Origin: Mesonia profundi
Lineage (GTDB): Bacteria; Bacteroidota; Bacteroidia; Flavobacteriales; Flavobacteriaceae
Direction of reading: 5' to 3'
DNA length: 33,123 nt
Assembly: GCF_031085155.1 (NCBI RefSeq)
Contig: NZ_JAVHUL010000036.1
Coordinates: forward strand, 1 to 33,123
Part shown: piece by piece, positions 22,660 through 32,238 of the stretch
Layout: the number at the start of each line of letters is the position of its first letter
Position numbering within the stretch: the first letter of the stretch is position 1
Translations under genes and position numbers: made by a program
The notes under the pieces: model-generated
Seen by the model: the letters and a program-made list of their open reading frames with translations, nothing else
The model's database searches: none
Told to the model about the DNA's origin: nothing

Positions 22660-23790
22660 CTATTTTTTAAACAGCTCTTTTCGTTTTCCAGTTCTTCGTT
22701 TCAGCACATCAAAAGCTGCGGCCGCCAATAGAAAGATCACGATCATAGCCATGGTCAATCCGAAGTTATGCAGAAACTGACTCAGTGCCATATAAAGTGC
22801 GATCACCAATATGTTTATTCCCCCCAACAAGAAGCTGGCTTGTTTATGGGTGCGACCACTATCCAGCAATACGTGATGCATATGATTGCGATCGGCTTCA
22901 AAAGGTGTCTTTCCGCTTCTTAAACGAATGATTATTACCCTTAGGGTATCAAAAATAGGAATAAATAAGACCGCCAAAGCAAAAAGCAACCTGTTTTGGG
23001 CGACAAAACCTTGTTGCACCAGCGAGTCAAAAGGTTCCATCGTTAAAATTTTCAAACTTAAAAAAGCCATCATATATCCCATCACCAAGCTGCCGCCGTC
23101 TCCCATAAACATTTTTCTACCGCCCTTGGAAAGGTTAAACCTAAGAAAAGCAGCTAAAATTCCAGCGACCGTAAGACTGACCAATATAAAATAAGGATGA
23201 TCGGTAACATAAAAGACCATAGCATAAGAAAGGGAAATAATAATCCCAGCGACACTAGCCAAACCATCTATACCATCGATAAGGTTATAAGCGTTTACCA
23301 AAGCCACCACAATAAGTCCTTTTATAGCATAGCCTATTACTGGCGGAATCGCATAAACCCCCCAAAATCCATAAAGGTTGGTGAGTTGTAATTCTGGAGA
23401 AAAAATGATAAAAGCTGCGGCAAATAGCTGACTCATAAACTTAAGTTTGGCTGAAGAAATGACCAGGTCGTCTTTTAACCCTGCTAAAAATAAAAAAGTA
23501 ATGCCTATGATTAAGTGATTCCCGGTAGGACTGGTTCGCAACGCTTGTAGTAAACTCAAAATAAGGATCAAGACCAGAAAAAAGGCAACTCCCCCAAAAG
23601 GAGGAACAGCATCTTTGTGCGAGCTACGCTCATTCACCTCTTTCATCAGGTTTTTTTCCCGGCTTACCCAAAGTACTTTTGGCGTAAAATACCATGTTAA
23701 AACAAAAGCCAGTAAAAACACACCACTGACAAAAAACAGATAATACCTTTGGAATAAATCCAACAGAATTTCCTGATCTAATATATTCAT
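22660..23790 (-). CDS. WecA/TagO-type undecaprenyl-phosphate sugar-1-phosphate transferase
   Basis: This 376-residue polytopic protein has about ten or eleven membrane segments. Family motifs are all present: AGLKDDLVISS (Asp-Asp for Mg2+ binding), NAYNLIDGIDGLAS, FMGDGGSLVMGY, and the cytoplasmic loop FDTLRVIIIRLRSGKTPFEA followed by DRNHMHHVLL (the His-rich loop). It transfers a HexNAc-1-phosphate, probably GlcNAc-1-P, from UDP-sugar to undecaprenyl phosphate to start polymer assembly. It is the initiating enzyme for the locus upstream. Base composition is less AT-rich than the genes before it. Confidence 0.93.
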   Translation of the reverse strand: MNILDQEILLDLFQRYYLFFVSGVFLLAFVLTWYFTPKVLWVSREKNLMKEVNERSSHKDAVPPFGGVAFFLVLILILSLLQALRTSPTGNHLIIGITFLFLAGLKDDLVISSAKLKFMSQLFAAAFIIFSPELQLTNLYGFWGVYAIPPVIGYAIKGLIVVALVNAYNLIDGIDGLASVAGIIISLSYAMVFYVTDHPYFILVSLTVAGILAAFLRFNLSKGGRKMFMGDGGSLVMGYMMAFLSLKILTMEPFDSLVQQGFVAQNRLLFALAVLFIPIFDTLRVIIIRLRSGKTPFEADRNHMHHVLLDSGRTHKQASFLLGGINILVIALYMALSQFLHNFGLTMAMIVIFLLAAAAFDVLKRRTGKRKELFKK

Positions 23791-23809
23791 AATGAGTAAG
23801 TTTTTGGTG

Positions 23810-23834
23810 GGTGGCTTCGAGTCCCTCAGCCACC
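23810..23834. repeat. GGTGGC...GCCACC hairpin (short REP-like)
   Basis: GGTGGC (23810-23815) and GCCACC (23829-23834) are perfect arms around TTCGAGTCCCTCA. It resembles a minimal form of the CTTCGATACA...CTCAGCCACC repeats elsewhere. It lies between the GT2 and WecA-like genes. Confidence 0.6.
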
Positions 23835-23936
23835 GGGTATTGTATTTCTTAAGCTTTCTCGGGAAAATCTCGGAAGCCTGAGCGATTTGAAGGCTGCCTT
23901 TTGCCCGACGATAATATTTATTTGTAGCCCAAAAAG

Positions 23937-24698
23937 CTATCTATTTATATAATATTTTTTAAAACCATTAAAGGCCCAATGGAAAAAATAATAGGAAGAT
24001 TTTACAACGCCGAAGCCTTCCACATCCCGGTATATCTTCCATACATAAGGAATTAGTTTTCTTTTGCTCCTGGAAACAGAATCTTTACGCATTCTGTAAA
24101 TTGCCAGTGGTTTTTGAATTCCATACGCGTAATCCACTTCTTTCAAAATGCTTAGCCATAATCCCCAATCTTGCCTTTTATTCATTATAGGCATATAAAA
24201 CTTACCTATGCTCCTAATGTCTATAAATGCGGTGAGACACGGGATGGGACAGGCTTTTAAGAGTTGCAGGTAATTGACCTTCTCTGGGACGATAAAATCA
24301 CTTATTAATGGTTGCAGTTCTTCATCATATCTTTTGTAGGATGAAAAAACAAATTCATAATTGTTTTCCAGGCAAGTATTTATAGATGTTTCCAAGAATT
24401 TTGGAAACCAAATATCATCGGCATCCAAAAACGTAATAAAATCGCCTTTTGCTGCCTCAATGCCTTTATTCCTAGTAATTGCCGGACCAGAATTTTCTTC
24501 GTTTTTAATAAGATGAATACGCGCATCCTTTGCTTGAATTTTTTCTATGATAGCCACGGAATTATCTGTAGAACCATCATCTATTAAAAATAGTTCCCAA
24601 TTCGCATAGGTTTGGTCCTGAATCGACTTTATTGTTTCCGAAATAAATTTTTCGGAATTATGAACTGGGGTGATTATAGAGATCAAGTGTTTTTCCAT
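23937..24698 (-). CDS. GT2 family glycosyltransferase
   Basis: This 253-residue protein is a GT-A fold enzyme. It begins LISIITPVHNSEKFISETIK, has the nucleotide-binding LFLIDDGSTDNS, the metal-binding DADDIW (the DXD equivalent), and the QDWGLWL catalytic-base region. It resembles the TuaG/WcaA type that adds a sugar to a lipid-linked acceptor on the cytoplasmic side. It lies 3 nt after the CapK-like gene, clearly in the same operon. Donor and acceptor cannot be read from sequence. Confidence 0.92.
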   Translation of the reverse strand: MEKHLISIITPVHNSEKFISETIKSIQDQTYANWELFLIDDGSTDNSVAIIEKIQAKDARIHLIKNEENSGPAITRNKGIEAAKGDFITFLDADDIWFPKFLETSINTCLENNYEFVFSSYKRYDEELQPLISDFIVPEKVNYLQLLKACPIPCLTAFIDIRSIGKFYMPIMNKRQDWGLWLSILKEVDYAYGIQKPLAIYRMRKDSVSRSKRKLIPYVWKIYRDVEGFGVVKSSYYFFHWAFNGFKKYYINR

Positions 24699-24701
24699 TA
24701 A

Positions 24702-25985
24702 TTAATCAATAGTAGTTATAAAATCTTTTAACTTTCCTTCCTTACTATGAAGGCTTACACCAAAGTTTATTTCAAACTCAACATCATCTTTAAAGTATTT
24801 CTTTAGCTCTTGTTCTACAAAAGATTTCGTAGCTGGTTTATTTTGTTCTATATTTAAAACGATTGTACCCGGTTTATGCTGAACTGCTTGATAATTAAGA
24901 ACCACATTATGTTCCATAGCTAGGTTTTTAAACACATAATAAAAAGATAAACTTGGGTATTTACTATTTTTACCGATTACCATTTTCCCTACTCTTCCCA
25001 AAACGTTTTTAATAACCGGATGGGATCTACCACATATGCATTTAAAATTAGAATCTTCCAATTCGATGCTATCTCCCAATTTATACCTAATTATAGGGAA
25101 AGATTTTGACAATAAATTAGTGACGAGTATTTCTCCATTTTCTTCCTCAACAATTACATTCTCCATGGCAATATGCATATTACCTTGAGGACACTCAAAT
25201 GCAATAAGACCAGACTCAGCCGCTCCATACTCATTTATTATTTTAAGACCGAATGCTTTTTGTACCTCAGGTTGATAACTATCATAAACTTTTTCTGAAG
25301 TACCTTTTATCATTTTTAAATTATGAGAAACTTTTAAATTGAGACTATTAATCGTTTTGGCAATTTCATAAATCATAGAAGAGTAACCATGAAGATATTT
25401 AGCTCCCTTTAAGTTTACAGCAAACTCTTTTATATCATTATCACTATATGAAAAAAGCCGGAACCGGTTTTGCAACTTGTCCAACAATTTAATCTTAAGC
25501 GCTTTTTTAGGATTAATATTATAACCCCAAAGATACCCATTCTTATCCCAGGGCTTTACCTCATACCAGCTATACCCTCTAAACATCGCTGCGCGATTGT
25601 GCGAATCCCATTCCTCGTTTTTTAAAAAACTTAGCGCTTGTCCAGAAGTACCGGAACTCTCGGAATGTATTAATTTTTTAAAAACAAAATTTGATTGAAT
25701 GCTACTTTTATTTTCAATTAAATCCCGTTTAGAAATGGATGGTATTTTTTTTAATACATCAAGACTATTGAAACTTGAGGGTTCAAACTTGTTTTCTTTA
25801 AATACTTTACGATAGAATTCAGAATGCTTATCTGCGAATTCTAATAAGGATTTACACTTTTTTAGCTGGTAATCAAGCAGTTTTTCTTTAGACCAGAAAT
25901 CTGTCTTTTCTAAAAATCTATAATAGCTGTCAAGAGAAGGATTTCTCTGTTTAGTTCCAATTTTATATATTGATTTCAAAATCAT
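24702..25985 (-). CDS. CapK/PaaK-like adenylate-forming enzyme
   Basis: This 427-residue protein belongs to the phenylacetate-CoA ligase-like (CapK) group of AMP-forming enzymes. The ATP-binding P-loop is HSESSGTSGQALSF, INEYGAAESG is the A5-like motif, and a CICGRSHPVI segment may bind metal. CapK-like proteins are common in capsule and O-antigen loci and are thought to activate an organic or amino acid for attachment to a glycan; the substrate is not known. It overlaps the CapA gene by 4 nt, so the two are translationally coupled. Confidence 0.87.
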   Translation of the reverse strand: MILKSIYKIGTKQRNPSLDSYYRFLEKTDFWSKEKLLDYQLKKCKSLLEFADKHSEFYRKVFKENKFEPSSFNSLDVLKKIPSISKRDLIENKSSIQSNFVFKKLIHSESSGTSGQALSFLKNEEWDSHNRAAMFRGYSWYEVKPWDKNGYLWGYNINPKKALKIKLLDKLQNRFRLFSYSDNDIKEFAVNLKGAKYLHGYSSMIYEIAKTINSLNLKVSHNLKMIKGTSEKVYDSYQPEVQKAFGLKIINEYGAAESGLIAFECPQGNMHIAMENVIVEEENGEILVTNLLSKSFPIIRYKLGDSIELEDSNFKCICGRSHPVIKNVLGRVGKMVIGKNSKYPSLSFYYVFKNLAMEHNVVLNYQAVQHKPGTIVLNIEQNKPATKSFVEQELKKYFKDDVEFEINFGVSLHSKEGKLKDFITTID

Positions 25986-27010
25986 TTTTTACTTATTCTT
26001 CTTTTTCCAAAATCCATTAAGATCTCCAATAAATCTTTCTTTCTATATTTGAAAATTGAATTAAAAATATATTTATAATTAGATTTTCTATACTTACTAA
26101 TTTCATTAAATACACTTTGATAATATACTTCATTTTCCACCTCATGGGAAGTAAGCGAGTTTAAAAAGGGAAAAGAAAATTGTTCCGGAACTTTATTTTC
26201 ACTAATAATCTGAGGCCAGTAATCTTCACCTTTTACTATATAGTCATAGTCAATTTTAGGTTTTTCGCTAGATAAATCCACATTCACAATACAGGAATAT
26301 TTGGTAGCAGTTGCAGGCATATTAAAAACAAAATTTCCCAAAGAATAGAAAATGTACTTATTTTTATACACCTCAAAACCTTGTAGAACATGCGGGTGTA
26401 ATCCTATAATTAAATCAAAGCCCAAGTCTATCAGCCAATGTCCAAATTTCTTTTGGTCACCGTATGGTTTATTAATGAATTCATTTCCCCAATGAATGTA
26501 AGCAATTTTAAAATCGTTATCTTTAATGGATAGAAATTCCTCTTCAATTTGCTTATATTCTGGATCATACCAATAACTGGGGTTATCAGAAAACTTTTCA
26601 TCTCTTTGAGAAAATGAGAGTATCCCAATACTTTTAGATTGATGACTAATCGTTATAGATTTATTCTTATTGGAACCGACACTTTTTACAGATAGACTGT
26701 CTAGATTAGCAATCATATCTTTATATGCTTCCGCTCCATGCTGCATCACATGATTATTAGCAATATTATAAATATCTAAATGATGAATATGTTTCACATT
26801 ACTAGGCGAAATACGAAATTGTTTGGAATATATACTAGACTTATTCGATAAATCGGATATTACACATTCCATATTCCCAAACCATAAATCTTCTACATCT
26901 CTGTTTAAATTTTGAAAAGGATCTTTTCCTTTTTTTAACTCCGACCCTATTCCAAAACCTGTGTCAAAAAAACCGTCTGACAAGTTTATATCTCCAACTA
27001 TTCTAAGCAT
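25982..27010 (-). CDS. CapA-family metallophosphatase-like protein
   Basis: This 342-residue protein fits the CapA/PgsA family. Motifs are GDINLSDG, LWFGNMECVIS, IYNIANNHVM, AYIHWGNE and GLHPHVLQG, the metal-ligand set of calcineurin-like enzymes, and SLGNFVFN follows. CapA in Bacillus helps poly-gamma-glutamate synthesis. Relatives in polysaccharide loci may hydrolyse or transfer phosphodiester or amide-linked substituents. There is no obvious signal peptide, which differs from membrane-anchored CapA. It is coupled to the CapK-like gene by overlap, so they likely act on one modification. A 402-nt AT-rich gap separates it from the genes upstream. Confidence 0.88.
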   Translation of the reverse strand: MLRIVGDINLSDGFFDTGFGIGSELKKGKDPFQNLNRDVEDLWFGNMECVISDLSNKSSIYSKQFRISPSNVKHIHHLDIYNIANNHVMQHGAEAYKDMIANLDSLSVKSVGSNKNKSITISHQSKSIGILSFSQRDEKFSDNPSYWYDPEYKQIEEEFLSIKDNDFKIAYIHWGNEFINKPYGDQKKFGHWLIDLGFDLIIGLHPHVLQGFEVYKNKYIFYSLGNFVFNMPATATKYSCIVNVDLSSEKPKIDYDYIVKGEDYWPQIISENKVPEQFSFPFLNSLTSHEVENEVYYQSVFNEISKYRKSNYKYIFNSIFKYRKKDLLEILMDFGKRRISKK

Positions 27011-27137
27011 AACTTTGTTTTTTTACATTAAGTTTCACAAATTAATATTTTTGTAAAAATTAATTTTGATTTCTATTGAACAAGAGTATTCACACTTTTT
27101 TCAGTAATTTTATCTTATTTTAATCAACAATCTATTA

Positions 27138-27145
27138 CAAATTTA
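27138..27145 (-). promoter_or_regulatory. Candidate -7 element before capA in the 27011-27412 gap
   Basis: On the - strand 27145-27138 is TAAATTTG, matching TAnnTTTG. The nearest upstream TTG is about 26 nt away, longer than usual. The gap is very AT-rich, has a short AAGCAA-type direct repeat near 27243-27260, and holds no believable gene. It may start a second transcript for capA onward. Confidence 0.35.
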
Positions 27146-27412
27146 ATACGGTTTTGTCTAGCGAGTGTTAGCAATAACAAACAATTTATTAAGTTTGCGA
27201 GAAGAGTTTTCTCATCGAAAGCAGTATTTTCTTTCTTGCCTAAGCAAAAGCAAAAGCAAAATAAACATAATCCTTACTACCAAAAAATAATTAATAGAGG
27301 ATATTCTTGTTTATATTTGATGTTAAGTTTTAAAATCCTAAAAACTTTTCAAACTATAAATTTTAAGAATCTACGGATCTGTATAATAATTGTTTTTTTA
27401 CAACATCATCAG

Positions 27413-27937
27413 CTAGAAGGTTTTCTTAACTTTTCCTATTCTTTTTGCTGGAACACCACCATATATTAATCGTTCTTCGGTTAAAATTGCTCCTAAAACG
27501 GCTCCTGCTGCTAATACGGAATATTTCGGAAGAATACTTCCCGAAAGAATAGAGCAATTTGCACCAATCCAAGATCCCCGTTTTATTACAACCGGACCTA
27601 AGGTAATGCCAGGAGCATTTCGAAATGAATAACCGTCAAACTGATGGTTTGAGCCACTAATAACAGTATTAGGACCTATAATGACTTCATCTTCTAAAGA
27701 TATATCGTTGCCAATTATAACAACATTATGAGAAATCCTAACACCTTTTCCAACCTTTAACCCAGAAAGCACAGTTATGACGACACTAGAACTAACTTCA
27801 AAATCACCATGATATTCTTCCATCATAAAAGAGTACAACCAACCTCTGAATCGTCTAAAAACGGGATGATTGGGCATCCAAATGGTTATAAGGCGTATAA
27901 ACCACGAATATAATATTGATAATTTAGTCTTCATCAA
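27413..27937 (-). CDS. Hexapeptide-repeat (LbetaH) acyltransferase
   Basis: This 174-residue protein has a left-handed beta-helix with repeated [IV]G-type hexads: GLKVGKGVRISHNVVIIGND then ISLEDEVIIGPNTVISGSNH. The His in SGSNHQFDG is the usual catalytic base of O-acetyltransferases, and WIGANCSILSGSILPKYSVL closes the helix. It probably O-acetylates a sugar of the polymer. It overlaps the GT4 gene by 14 nt. Confidence 0.88.
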   Translation of the reverse strand: MMKTKLSILYSWFIRLITIWMPNHPVFRRFRGWLYSFMMEEYHGDFEVSSSVVITVLSGLKVGKGVRISHNVVIIGNDISLEDEVIIGPNTVISGSNHQFDGYSFRNAPGITLGPVVIKRGSWIGANCSILSGSILPKYSVLAAGAVLGAILTEERLIYGGVPAKRIGKVKKTF

Positions 27938-29078
27938 ATATCTGTTTTACAAAATTAGCAATAGTGTAATTTTTTATCTTCGTAAAAGAATTTATACGTA
28001 AGAAATTAAACAATTTTCTATTCCTTCCAAGTTCATTCATTTTGTCTAAGAATAGTTTAGGATTATTAAACTCCGCAAATAATATATCTTCACCATCCTG
28101 GAATATATTAGGCAAACTTCCTACTGGCGTACTAATAACCACCAAACCATTCGCCATTGCCTCCAAAATCACCCTTGGTGAACCCTCAGATAAACTGCCA
28201 AATAAAAAAACATCACTTGTACGTAATAATGAATTTATTTGATCTCTATCATCAATACGTCCTATAAATGCAACATTGGAGATTTTTTCTAATTTTACAA
28301 TATTTTTCAATTCATCTTCGAACTCCCCAGAGCCGATTAGATTAAATTGACTTTGTGGATGTTCTTTTTGATACATTCCAAATGCTCTAATTATAGTCTC
28401 TACACCCTTAGCCGATCTTAAATTACCCAAATATATAAATTTGGCAACATTAGGGGCATAGTTTTTAGATTCTTCAAAAAAGAAATCCTTCTCTGTTAAG
28501 GTGGAAGAAATTAAAGGAATTGCATTTATACTCCTTTTTTTAAGCTTATCTGCTATATGATGTCCATTAGTATAGACTTTAGCATCTTTAGCGGCCAAGG
28601 TATACAGGAAATTTTCTGGCCTAAATAAATTTAGTAATATCTTCTTCTTTAGCTTACTGAAATTTGGATTATTTCTGGTTGTATCAGTAGGATCTCCAAC
28701 ATAATGAACTATACGTTTCGAATCTTTACCATATAATTTCTGTAACCATCCAAAAGGAACTGGATAACGAGAATAGTATGTGTTAATATCTTTTAGTCGT
28801 CTATATGCTATTAAATATTTAGGAAAATATTTGATAGCATGAAAATAACTGGCTATTTCTGGCAGCTCATAAACTGATACTGCATTAAATAAATTATTTA
28901 AACTTTTATAAGTAGTTATTTCATTATTATTCAAAACCTTACAGGGCGATAACAATATAACACTATCATAATAATTAACTATTTCATTTAGATATATTAA
29001 ATGCGTAAAAGGAATAAAGTATTCTTTATCTTTTTTCTGAACAGACCATGCGTGAATTAAAAGGATTTTATTTTTCAT
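27924..29078 (-). CDS. GT4 family glycosyltransferase
   Basis: This 384-residue GT-B enzyme has a C-terminal Glycos_transf_1 domain: KFIYLGNLRSAKGVETIIRA near residue 215, FIGRIDDRDQINSLLRTSDV, and the donor-binding LFGSLSEGSPRVILEAMANG with the E-x7-E pair. The N-terminal half is less conserved, as expected for the acceptor side. It is AT-rich and overlaps the acyltransferase that follows. Linkage and sugars are not predictable. Confidence 0.9.
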   Translation of the reverse strand: MKNKILLIHAWSVQKKDKEYFIPFTHLIYLNEIVNYYDSVILLSPCKVLNNNEITTYKSLNNLFNAVSVYELPEIASYFHAIKYFPKYLIAYRRLKDINTYYSRYPVPFGWLQKLYGKDSKRIVHYVGDPTDTTRNNPNFSKLKKKILLNLFRPENFLYTLAAKDAKVYTNGHHIADKLKKRSINAIPLISSTLTEKDFFFEESKNYAPNVAKFIYLGNLRSAKGVETIIRAFGMYQKEHPQSQFNLIGSGEFEDELKNIVKLEKISNVAFIGRIDDRDQINSLLRTSDVFLFGSLSEGSPRVILEAMANGLVVISTPVGSLPNIFQDGEDILFAEFNNPKLFLDKMNELGRNRKLFNFLRINSFTKIKNYTIANFVKQIFDED

Positions 29079-29147
29079 TTTTAAAAATTAATTTTTTATA
29101 TGTTACACAACAAATATTTATTGTAATCAATTCAACACCATCTACTT

Positions 29148-30344
29148 TTATTTCTTTAATTTAAGGATTAAAAGATCTTTTTTAGAATGATTTATACATT
29201 TTGAAGATTTCTCAAAATAAATGACTATTGATAATATGATAACAGTGATAGCATTAAAAAAACCATTAATAACGAATAAGTATATGGTTAATGCCCAGAA
29301 ACTATTTACGGCCATAAAATATATAGGCTCAGGACTTTTTAATTTTAATAAATAAAGATGAATATAATATAGAAAAATAATAAAAATAATAAAACCTAAA
29401 AGTCCATTTTCACTCATTATTTGTAAATAATTATTATGAGTAGCTTTTTCTTCAATAGCTCCAAAATTATTTGTACCAATTCCAATAAAAGGATTATCTA
29501 AGAAGTAACCCCAACTCCTATTAATAAAATTCAGTCTTTCAGTTGCGGAATTACTTGATGCTGTATTTTGATTTAATAAGTCTGTTAATTCAGTTTCAAA
29601 ACCTGATAAATCAATATATTCTGATGAAACAATAAGGTATACAGGAATTAATAATGCTATCCCTATTTTTAAGATGCTACCCAACCTAAGTTTTTTGCTA
29701 GAATAAAAAAGAAAAGTTATAAAGTAAGAACCCAACGTTGCTAAAATGATTCCTTTTGATTGAACATAAATAGCAGAGAACAAATGAATAATTAAAGATG
29801 CTGCCGCTATAATTTTCCATATTAAATTCATTTTAAAGTTCTTAAAAAACCAAACTACGAACGGAGTTGTTAATGCTAGATAAAATGATAATTGGTTTTT
29901 TCCTGATTCTGATACCTGTTCTGCATCAACCACAAAAAATGAGGCGTTGTATATAAACAGTGATCTAAATATTAATGCGGTTAGAATAAGTCCAGAACTA
30001 AGTATCAACCACTTCAAAAAGAAATTAATACCATATTTGAAAATAAAAAAAGAATAAAGTTTAATTGTAATCAACAATAAAATAAGTTTAAACTCGTAAA
30101 AAAAATCTCCTGTAGGTCTTAAACTTCGTGTTAAATCTAATAATGAAATAATGATGAAAAAAAGAAAAACATAATAAATACTTTTTTCCATATTCCCTAC
30201 TTTAATTTTAAATAAGCTTTTAAAATTAAGAGCGCCGAGAATTAGAAGCGATATGTGCGTTAAAGGAATACTTGCAAATCTAAATTCACTAATCATTAAT
30301 AGTGGTATAGTAATCACAGTAAGTAGCCATAATATCTTTTGCAT
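29148..30344 (-). CDS. O-antigen ligase/polymerase-like (Wzy/WaaL) membrane protein
   Basis: This 398-residue protein has about ten to twelve hydrophobic segments. The large outer loop ends in the Wzy_C signature WGYFLDNPFIGIGTNNFGAI followed by THNNYLQIMSENGLLGFIIF, with the conserved His of the N-H-x-x-x motif type. In this place, next to a flippase and glycosyltransferases, a Wzy-type polymerase is more likely than a WaaL ligase. Very AT-rich. Confidence 0.87.
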   Translation of the reverse strand: MQKILWLLTVITIPLLMISEFRFASIPLTHISLLILGALNFKSLFKIKVGNMEKSIYYVFLFFIIISLLDLTRSLRPTGDFFYEFKLILLLITIKLYSFFIFKYGINFFLKWLILSSGLILTALIFRSLFIYNASFFVVDAEQVSESGKNQLSFYLALTTPFVVWFFKNFKMNLIWKIIAAASLIIHLFSAIYVQSKGIILATLGSYFITFLFYSSKKLRLGSILKIGIALLIPVYLIVSSEYIDLSGFETELTDLLNQNTASSNSATERLNFINRSWGYFLDNPFIGIGTNNFGAIEEKATHNNYLQIMSENGLLGFIIFIIFLYYIHLYLLKLKSPEPIYFMAVNSFWALTIYLFVINGFFNAITVIILSIVIYFEKSSKCINHSKKDLLILKLKK

Positions 30345-30381
30345 TCTACGCTAATTGAAATAATATTAAATATATGTAAGT

Positions 30382-31632
30382 CTACCTTTTTTGTTTTCTA
30401 GAAATATGTTTTTCATAGATATTTAAAATATTTACGAATTCAAATAAACTTCCTTTAATAAAGAAAGATATAAATATGCCGCACGCAATAAAAGATAAAC
30501 TTGTCGCAATAGATGCTCCTATTAATCCGTACTGTGGAATTAGTATAAAATTTAATCCCACATTAACTATTATACCAACTGCAAGGGCAAAATATAAAGG
30601 CTTCCAATTATTCACTGATGCTAAATAACGACTGATTAACTTAAAATAAACCATACCTTGGTTTCCAATTAACAAAATGATCACGGGAATAAAAACAACT
30701 TGATAAGTTTCTGAATACAATAAACTTAAAATGAAATGTCCTAAAACCAGAAAACCTAAAATTGATAAAATATTAAAAACAAATACAATTTGAGCATAGT
30801 AATTCATTTCTTTTAAAACCTCTTCTTTTTTATATACTTTTCCTATCTTTAAGAATCTAGGATATAATAAGTTTCCGGCAGAATCTGGCAAAACCCATAC
30901 CATTTTTGAAATACTACTTGCAACAAAGAAAAAAGCAACCATTTCCATTTCTCCATAAAATGAAAGTATATAAACCGTGGCTGCATAAAGAGTCAAGGAT
31001 AAAACCTTATTCAAAATACTTTTAATTCCATAAAAAAAATAAGATATGTTTTTAAAAATATCTTTAGTAAAACGAACAGTTGAAACTGTAAAATATTTAA
31101 AACCGGTAATTATTAAAACCAAAATTGAAATTAAAGCATATAAATTTAAAGTCTCATAAATTTCAAAGTTCAGACTTAATAAATACACACTTCCAAAAAC
31201 TATTACCAACGCTAAGGGTTTAAGTAAGCCTAATAAATTAAACCATAAATACTGCTCTTGATAATGAAAATAAGATTTAAAAACGCTCAAAACTGATAAA
31301 GAAATAATACTTACAAATAGAGGCCCGTAATAGCTTAAATCTAAACCAAAGAAAAATAATATGCCAAAAGATAAAAGAAAAACAATAAGATAAATTATAA
31401 AATTTTTACCCATATTATCTTCATACTTCTGTCCCAGTTTTGCGTGATATAAAATTGAAGAGTCCAAGCCTAAAACGAAAAACATTCCTAGATAACCAAT
31501 ATCTGTCAACCATCTAGCTAATATACCATAATCCTCTGTTGTTAAAATATGTGTTGTTAGAGTTTGAAAAGCAAAAGTTGCTATTGTTGCCATAAAACTA
31601 AAAACAGCCATAGAAGAGAGATTTTTCAACAT
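30382..31632 (-). CDS. Wzx-type oligosaccharide flippase
   Basis: This 416-residue protein has about twelve to fourteen membrane segments and belongs to the polysaccharide-synthase/MOP flippase group. It starts MLKNLSSMAVFSFMATIATF and has the typical C-terminal pair of helices NVGLNFILIPQYGLIGASIA. It would move lipid-linked repeat units across the inner membrane. Only one nucleotide separates it from the acetyltransferase gene upstream. Very AT-rich. Confidence 0.9.
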   Translation of the reverse strand: MLKNLSSMAVFSFMATIATFAFQTLTTHILTTEDYGILARWLTDIGYLGMFFVLGLDSSILYHAKLGQKYEDNMGKNFIIYLIVFLLSFGILFFFGLDLSYYGPLFVSIISLSVLSVFKSYFHYQEQYLWFNLLGLLKPLALVIVFGSVYLLSLNFEIYETLNLYALISILVLIITGFKYFTVSTVRFTKDIFKNISYFFYGIKSILNKVLSLTLYAATVYILSFYGEMEMVAFFFVASSISKMVWVLPDSAGNLLYPRFLKIGKVYKKEEVLKEMNYYAQIVFVFNILSILGFLVLGHFILSLLYSETYQVVFIPVIILLIGNQGMVYFKLISRYLASVNNWKPLYFALAVGIIVNVGLNFILIPQYGLIGASIATSLSFIACGIFISFFIKGSLFEFVNILNIYEKHISRKQKR

Positions 31633-31633
31633 A

Positions 31634-32224
31634 TTAAAAACGTCTTGTTTCTTCTTGAATATTAGTTTTGACTATTTTGGCGGGATTACCTGCAGCAATA
31701 GAATTAGGAGGAACATCTTTGGTAACTACAGCATTAGAAGCTACTATGGAGTTTTCCCCTATCTTAACTCCTTTTGTGACTCGTGAATATTGTCCTAACC
31801 ATACATTATTTCCTATAGATATTGCTTTAGAAGTTCCGTATTTCCAGGACCATAACTCTGTACTCCATCCAGATTGAATCATTTTTTTTCTGTCATCGGG
31901 ATGAGTAGGGTGATGGTTCGTGTCTGAAATAATAACATTATCTGCAAAAATAACATTGGTTCCAATTTTTATTTCTTTTGCACAAAATATTTTACAACCT
32001 GTTCTTATACTTGTATTACTGCCAATTTTAATAACACCATCATTTTTAGACTGTAATAGACCGAACATAAGAACATTATTGGAAATTATTATATTTTTCC
32101 TTTTAGTATTGATAATTTTTGATTTCCTATTGAAAATAATATTGTTACCAAGTACAGCTTTATTTTTAAACTGGTTTTTTTGATAACTAATAATAGCCCA
32201 ACGTATAAATTTTTTAATGAACAT
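31634..32224 (-). CDS. WbbJ/WcaF-like O-acetyltransferase
   Basis: This 196-residue LbetaH protein has hexapeptide repeats such as IKIGSNTSIRTGCKIFCAKE and VIFADNVIISDTNHHPTHPD, where the His pair sits at the catalytic position. ISIGNNVWLGQYSRVTKGVK follows, and it ends in the usual IAAGNPAKIVKT. It most likely O-acetylates a sugar in the polymer. It is 14 nt downstream of the epimerase-like gene and 1 nt from the flippase. Confidence 0.91.
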   Translation of the reverse strand: MFIKKFIRWAIISYQKNQFKNKAVLGNNIIFNRKSKIINTKRKNIIISNNVLMFGLLQSKNDGVIKIGSNTSIRTGCKIFCAKEIKIGTNVIFADNVIISDTNHHPTHPDDRKKMIQSGWSTELWSWKYGTSKAISIGNNVWLGQYSRVTKGVKIGENSIVASNAVVTKDVPPNSIAAGNPAKIVKTNIQEETRRF

Positions 32225-32238
32225 AACAGATTATTATT

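Noticed and set aside
27236-27469. 77-residue + strand open frame in the capA upstream gap
   Set aside because: It is a low-complexity AT-rich frame starting with Lys/Gln repeats, opposite to the operon and running into the acyltransferase gene.
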